Assembly: GCF_965638725.1 (NCBI RefSeq)
Contig: NC_134963.1
Span: 8,625,501-8,689,500, forward strand
Source of the DNA: Aptenodytes patagonicus
Lineage: Eukaryota; Chordata; Aves; Sphenisciformes; Spheniscidae
Length of the DNA stretch: 64,000 nt
Direction: 5' to 3'
The number at the start of each line of letters is the position of its first letter. The first letter of the stretch is position 1. The notes under the pieces are model-generated. The model saw only the letters and a list, made by a program, of their open reading frames with translations, did no database searches and was not told the DNA's origin. The position numbers were made by a program, and so were the translations under genes. Shown here piece by piece: positions 59,101-64,000 of the stretch.

Positions 59101-62100
59101 CCGTCGGTTCGATGCCAATGCTGCCGTTCCAGCAGCCTCCATCCCTGACAGATCCCCCCGGGTCCTCGCTGGTGAATGAGCCGCGAATGCACCCAGTGCT
59201 CCCGTCCCGCTCCCCCAGCTCCCACCTTCTCCTCGGGCGCCCGATCGCCCACCCGTGCCGCTGCCTGCTGCCTCTCTGCACCGACCTGCTAATGCGGCTG
59301 CCTCTTCTCCAGCATCGGGTCAAGGCTGCCGCTGTCAAGTCAATGAGGAGAGAGCTTTGAAATCTTAATTTTTTTTTAGAAGCTGCCAGCTGGAAAAACC
59401 ATTGCAGGTTCTCAGGGCTGCTGGAGACGGGAGGAGGGCAGAGGGAGGGGTGTCTTCGGGAGCTGGTTTTCACTGCGAGGAGCTGTGCTCCCCAGAGTCA
59501 GCCCCAGTGTTTTGGGGCCCTGTGAATGCCGAGCTCCCAGCTGGATCCTGGCTCTGCGACCTGCCGGAGAGACGAGTTTTCCCCAGAATTTTGCTTATTC
59601 TGGTCACAGTTGTCCAGCCCCTGTGTAAGGGGCTGTGTGTGTTGCTCCAGCCTGGCCCATCAGCTGTACTGCCTGGGACTCAGGGTGCTCATCAGCGACA
59701 CACCAGACGGGGGGTTTTCTGGGTAAAATGTTGTTATTTTGCCAATTGTAGCCAAATATTTTTGTCCATCATCTGACACTCAATTAGAAGCATTTCAGAG
59801 AGGAGGCTATGGAGACTACATAGCATTTGAAATAATACACAGCTGAAGTCAGGGGTGCTGGATCCGAGCGTTCGCTTTGGCCCGTGATGAGGAAGGGGCA
59901 GCCGGCAGGCGGCTACGACGGGGGTCTCTGCCTTTTATTTACTGCAGCTCACGCTCCGAAAGCTGGCTGGTCCCCTGCGCATCAGCCATCACGTTGTCTG
60001 AATTCCTGCAACATCACGGTCAGACGTAGTCTGTGGGCTCCCTTCATCAGTTTAGTTTTGCTTTTTCCTGTCGTTTTCTTTACTCAAAGCACAAATCACT
60101 TTAGATTTAAAATGTAGAGTTTAAATCTAGCTCAAATCAGATTTAAATTTGAATTTCCATCGTTAGAAGTTGTTTCTAAACAGTACGATTACTTGATTAG
60201 CAGATTGCTTTTATCCTACCTGCTCATCCATGCAATGAAATGCAGAAAAGTAAATTGTGGTCTTAAAACAACTATCCTGCTTAAGCCGCAGAGGCAGCAG
60301 TGGGAAGTTTAATTTAATTACCATGATACTCAGAGATGTAACTTAATCACATTAAGTATAGATCAACGTGCTCTCATTTAAGCTCTCCAGACTTCAGAAA
60401 ACAGGGGCCAATCGTCTCCCACCCATCTTTAATCCAGGGAGAAGCAGAATTTTCCAAGGAAAAGGAACCAGCAAGGCTTATGGAGAGCTTGTCCCTGGGC
60501 TTGTTTCAGTGAATTTCTCCCCAAAGGAACGTAATAAATTAGTAATAGCTCCCACCCCCACTCACCGTTGTTCCTGGGGAGAAAGAAGCCCCGAAAATCG
60601 CTTTTTGTCCCTCTCAAACGGCCTAAGTGTTGCCTTACTTGGTACACGGTCCCACAGAAGTGCCAGCACCACCAACCACCTGAACGTCTCTGGGTTCATT
60701 CAGCATGTGGACGCTGCCCACCCTGTGTTAGCCTGGAGTATCGCAGGGAGATTGACAGGACGGAAGATTGTACAAAACCAGCACGGTTCATTAACAGGAA
60801 TCGAAAGGATCTTCTTCCTCCTCTGGGCTTCCCTCTGCCAGCGCTGTGCATTTGAGTCAAACTCACCAGGTGGTCATCGCTCCCCCGAGCTCGGCAGAGC
60901 CCAGGAGGAGTGTGGGTCCCCTCGGCATCACCCCTTGGCCGCATCCTGCTGGCACAGGCGCGGGGGGAACCAGGCAGCACTTAGAGCACAAATGCTACGG
61001 CAGAGCTGCCAAGGTGTTCTGGGTTCTGTAAAAGCTGCTTGGCCTCACCTTGACCCTTAAAATAAGGGGGGTTTGTTTGTTGGGACAGGTCCTAAAAGAG
61101 TTGTTTTGACTCAGCTTGGACAGACCCGTTTTCCTGATTCAGGTGCTAAACTGAACAATTCCTGCTGTCCAAGTCAAGGTCGATGCCTCCAACATAATTT
61201 TCACAATAGCAAAAGTGAGAAACAGGCGGGAGAAACTCGCCCGCCTGCCCGAGGCCGAGTTCGAAGCTTTGTCAGGCAGCCCAGGCTCTCCTGGCTGGCG
61301 GATGCTGTTGGTTTAAGTCAGACAGCGCTGGAGAAGCTTTACAGAGACCAGAGCTGTGCAAGGTGCTGTGCGTGACACGTTCGTGCTGTGCCCTGGCTCC
61401 TCGGGAACCTGGCACCTTTTCCATTTCAGCATCTGCATGTATGCAGAGCCACGGCTCCACTCTGTCCCCGCGACAACTCGTGGTCAGGGGGGCGAGTAGG
61501 CCGTCTCTGCCCTTGGCAATTTAATTCACTGTTGATATCTGATGGCGCTCCTACATCGTGTTTTATGAGGCCACGATGCCTTCATTATGATTGCTTATTA
61601 GCCTGTCTTAATTGCCAGTTCAAGACTGTAGGACCCGCGGTCATCAATAAATGACAGACAGGGTTGCAGAGCAGCAGAGCTCGGTAGGAGCCGCGTGGGC
61701 TGACTGAGCACGGCCTGAGCCCCTCGGGCAGGGGCGTGCTGCAGCCCGGCTCCCGGCCGGCTGTGCGGGTCTCAGGTCAGACCTGGAAAGCCCTGGGCTC
61801 CTGCCTCTTAGCACCTTCGGTCCTTCTCCTCCTGCACCCCTTTTGGAGGAAGGGGACCCCATCCGCAGGGCGCTCCACGGACAGACCCCCGGCGCAGGCT
61901 GCAGGGCAGAAGAGATGCAATGGTGCCACCTGGTGAGACCGGGCAAGCCGGGCTCGCTGCCTCGGGGGTCCGCAGCCGGCAGTTGTGGGGCGCAGAGCCG
62001 CAGCTGTTCGGACAAACCGGGCACGAGACCCCCGACGCGGCACGCCAGGTCCTGTGCCAGTCGCAGGGGGCCCAACCTGAGGCCAGGGGTGACTCCCCGG

Positions 62101-63180
62101 GCTGAGATCGGCATCCCGAGGGTCGAGTCAACACTCAGCGACTGCAGACGGGAGTTGCGACCCCCAGCAGCGGCATCTGGAGCTGCCTGCTCAGGCTGGA
62201 TTCCCACGGACCCCAGAATCTTTCTGGGATCCGTCTGGATCAGCAATCACATACCCCCAAGCAAGCCGGCCCTGTTGCTGCAGTTCAGTAACATTTCAGC
62301 TGCGACCACCTCCGTTAACAGGGTATTTAGCGAGCAAATAAACAGCGAAAAGCAAATAACGTACACGGAAATAGGTTTTCTCTACAACGGATATGGCACA
62401 GGTATTCTCCTGGCCCCTGTGCCAGCGGTGAAGTAAGAAGGGACCAAAGCCTGATTAATCCCGAGTCCAGAGCTCCCTCCTGTTCTCCCGGCAGACGAGT
62501 GCCCAGCCCGGGCGGCGGAGGGGAGCCATCGGCACGGATGGTTCCTGCCATCTTCAGGGTGACCCAGCACTGGCACAGAGCGAAAGGCAGCTGCTCCGAC
62601 GCAGAGGACACAGCCCAGCTCCGGGTGCGGCGGAGAAGCAGCGCCCAGGGCTGCGGGGGCTGGTGGGTCACCGGGGGGGCTGGAAGAGGTGGGAATTTGT
62701 AACAGGCTGGGACCTTCCCTGCTGTCTGTGCCGGGATTGAGTCCCTTCCCAAGTGACGGCAGCGAGGGCCAGCCGGGCCTGCGTCGGTGGCTGGCGGCCA
62801 TGTGCCGGCGTGCAGCGTGGCTGGGCGCCGCTGCCCTCGCGCTAATGCGGTTTGTAGTTATTGGAAACTGGACTGCGAAGGAGCCGGGATCCTGTTTCTA
62901 TGGAAATGTCCTGGAACAGCAAACGAGGGAAGAGAAAAACAGAAGATATGTTAATGGGAGCTGCTAGGCAGGGCTTTCTCTGAAGGGGTTGCGATTTTGA
63001 TAGAAGGCATCTCGGGTCTCCTGTGATTAGGTCTTCTCAGCTCATTATCACCTTCCCCGTGCGGAAGAGCCCACGGGAGGGTGCCCGGACGGCGCACGGC
63101 TGCCAGGACGTTGTCGCTTTGCCCCTCCGTGTAACTCCAATGGCTCCCAAAGCCCCGTAGGGTGCCGGACACTGCCGGCT
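56117..63180. other. GC-rich intergenic spacer
   Basis: About 7 kb between the SLC6A4-like start and the SGSM1-like CpG island. Many open frames of 60-230 codons exist on both strands because the DNA is GC-rich, but none resembles a known protein. The SLC6A4-like promoter and any untranslated first exon should lie in the left part. No repeat family was recognised. Confidence 0.6.
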
Positions 63181-63960
63181 GCGCCCGCCCCAAAGCAGAC
63201 CCATATGCAGGGACACACCAAGGGTTCACCCCGGCTGCGGCCTGCGCCCCGTCTCCATGTCACCCAGCCCCGCGGGTCGCCGTCCCCGGTCACCTCGGGG
63301 CACCTCGGCCCCGGGTTGGGGGGTGCTGGGGCCTCGCTGGGAGGGTGTCCCCAGTTGGGGGGTGCCTGGTGGTGGTGAGCCCCTGGGATCTGGGGTCCCG
63401 GTTGCGGTCCCCACTGAGGGGCCGGGCCTAGTTGGGGTCCGCCCACCGAGGGTCCGGGCCCGGTTGAGGTCCCCCTTGAGGGCCGGGGCCCGGCTGGGCT
63501 CGCCCCCCGAGGGCCGCCCGTTGCCGGGGGTGCCCGCTGCCCGTCGCCCAGCGGCGCGCGCGGATTGGCGGCGGCGGCGGCGGCCCCACCCCGGCGGGCG
63601 CGGGTGGGCGGTGCGGCCCGGTCGGCCCGGCCCGGCCCGGCCCCGCGGAGCGGCTCCGCCGCCAGTCTGCCGGCGCTGCGGAGCGGAGGAGCGCGGCCAT
63701 GGCGGCGGCCCCGGCGGGTAGGGCGGGCGGCCGGGCCGGGGCCGGGGCCGCGGGCGGCGGGGCCGGGCCGGGCCGCACTAACGGGCCTCTCCCCCTTCTC
63801 CCCACAGAGGCGGAGACCCGGCAGCGGCTGCTGCGCACCGTCAAGAAGGAGGTGGGTGCGGGACCGCGGCGGCCCCCGCGGGAGCAGCCCCGTCCCCCCG
63901 GTCCCCTGTCAGGGCTCGGTGACCCCCGCCCCGCGGTGATGGGCGTCTGCGACGGGACCC
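63181..63960 (+). promoter_or_regulatory. CpG island of the SGSM1-like gene
   Basis: Very high GC with dense CpG, GC boxes and GGCCCGG repeats surrounds the first coding exon. An ATGGCGGC (YY1-like) core overlaps the start codon. Confidence 0.7.
63699..63851 (+). CDS. SGSM1: SGSM1 first two coding exons (partial, continues off the right edge)
   Basis: Exon 1 (63699-63717) and exon 2 (63808-63851) join in phase 1 to MAAAPAEAETRQRLLRTVKKE, almost identical to the recalled amino terminus of SGSM1, a RUN and TBC domain protein that acts as a GTPase-activating protein for Rab and Rap small G proteins. Splice borders are GTAGGG, CACAG and GTGGGT. The 90-bp intron is short and GC-rich. Only about 21 residues are visible, so SGSM2 is not fully excluded. 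SGSM1 is on human 22q11, so its position beside a 12q24 block is a lineage-specific or ancestral arrangement. Confidence 0.72.
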
Positions 63961-64000
63961 TCACCGGAGGGGAGCCCCGGCGCCGGGCTCGCCTGCTCGC

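Noticed and set aside
60368-61060. 230-codon plus-strand frame in the intergenic spacer
   Set aside because: No recognisable domain, ordinary chance length in this composition, and no promoter or splice context.
61644-62436. 200-codon frames on both strands
   Set aside because: Overlapping frames with arginine- and proline-rich translations and no similarity recalled; typical of GC-rich spacer.
1-64000. CRISPR arrays, bacterial operons, tRNA and rRNA genes
   Set aside because: None seen; the tandem repeats lack CRISPR spacer structure and the genes are clearly vertebrate and spliced.

Overview
The window looks like bird nuclear DNA. It carries multi-exon vertebrate genes with GT-AG introns, a CR1 LINE 3' end (about 2437-2558) and a solo LTR of a type common in bird genomes (15096-15663). 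The gene order matches the GIT2-ANKRD13A-C12orf76 block of human 12q24.11. All identifications come from reading translated exons and recalling family sequences; no search was run.

Layout, left to right: (1) GIT2, an ArfGAP/ankyrin scaffold, on the minus strand. Seventeen phase-consistent coding exons run from the start codon at 27257 to 654, and the last exons lie beyond the left edge. Its introns hold a 19/58-bp minisatellite interrupted by CR1, the LTR and several homopolymers. (2) A CpG-rich divergent promoter region (about 26570-28100) between GIT2 and ANKRD13A. (3) ANKRD13A on the plus strand, 28477-41163, complete in 15 coding exons, with ankyrin repeats and C-terminal ubiquitin-interacting motifs. 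(4) A two-exon minus-strand gene for a 64-residue membrane microprotein (45952-46313), very likely C12orf76, tail-to-tail with ANKRD13A. Just upstream lies a C-rich 19/38-bp minisatellite (46566-47110). (5) A minus-strand SLC6 monoamine transporter (core exons 48880-56116) whose closest recalled relative is the serotonin transporter SLC6A4. Twelve exons join in frame and cover the transporter core; the C-terminal exon is uncertain. (6) About 7.5 kb of GC-rich sequence with no recognised gene. (7) The first two coding exons of a plus-strand gene that looks like SGSM1, in a CpG island at the right edge.

The most interesting feature is the SLC6A4-like gene. Human 17q11.2 has GIT1-ANKRD13B-...-SLC6A4, and this window has GIT2-ANKRD13A-...-SLC6A4-like. 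The arrangement suggests a second serotonin-transporter-type gene kept from the early vertebrate genome duplications and absent from the human 12q24 block. Its substrate site mixes SERT residues with residues typical of dopamine/noradrenaline transporters.

The genes do not form one pathway. GIT2 acts in Arf/paxillin signalling, ANKRD13A in ubiquitin-dependent receptor trafficking, the transporter in monoamine uptake and SGSM1 in Rab/Rap signalling. Base composition changes visibly near 45 kb, from AT-rich long-intron sequence on the left to GC-rich compact sequence on the right.
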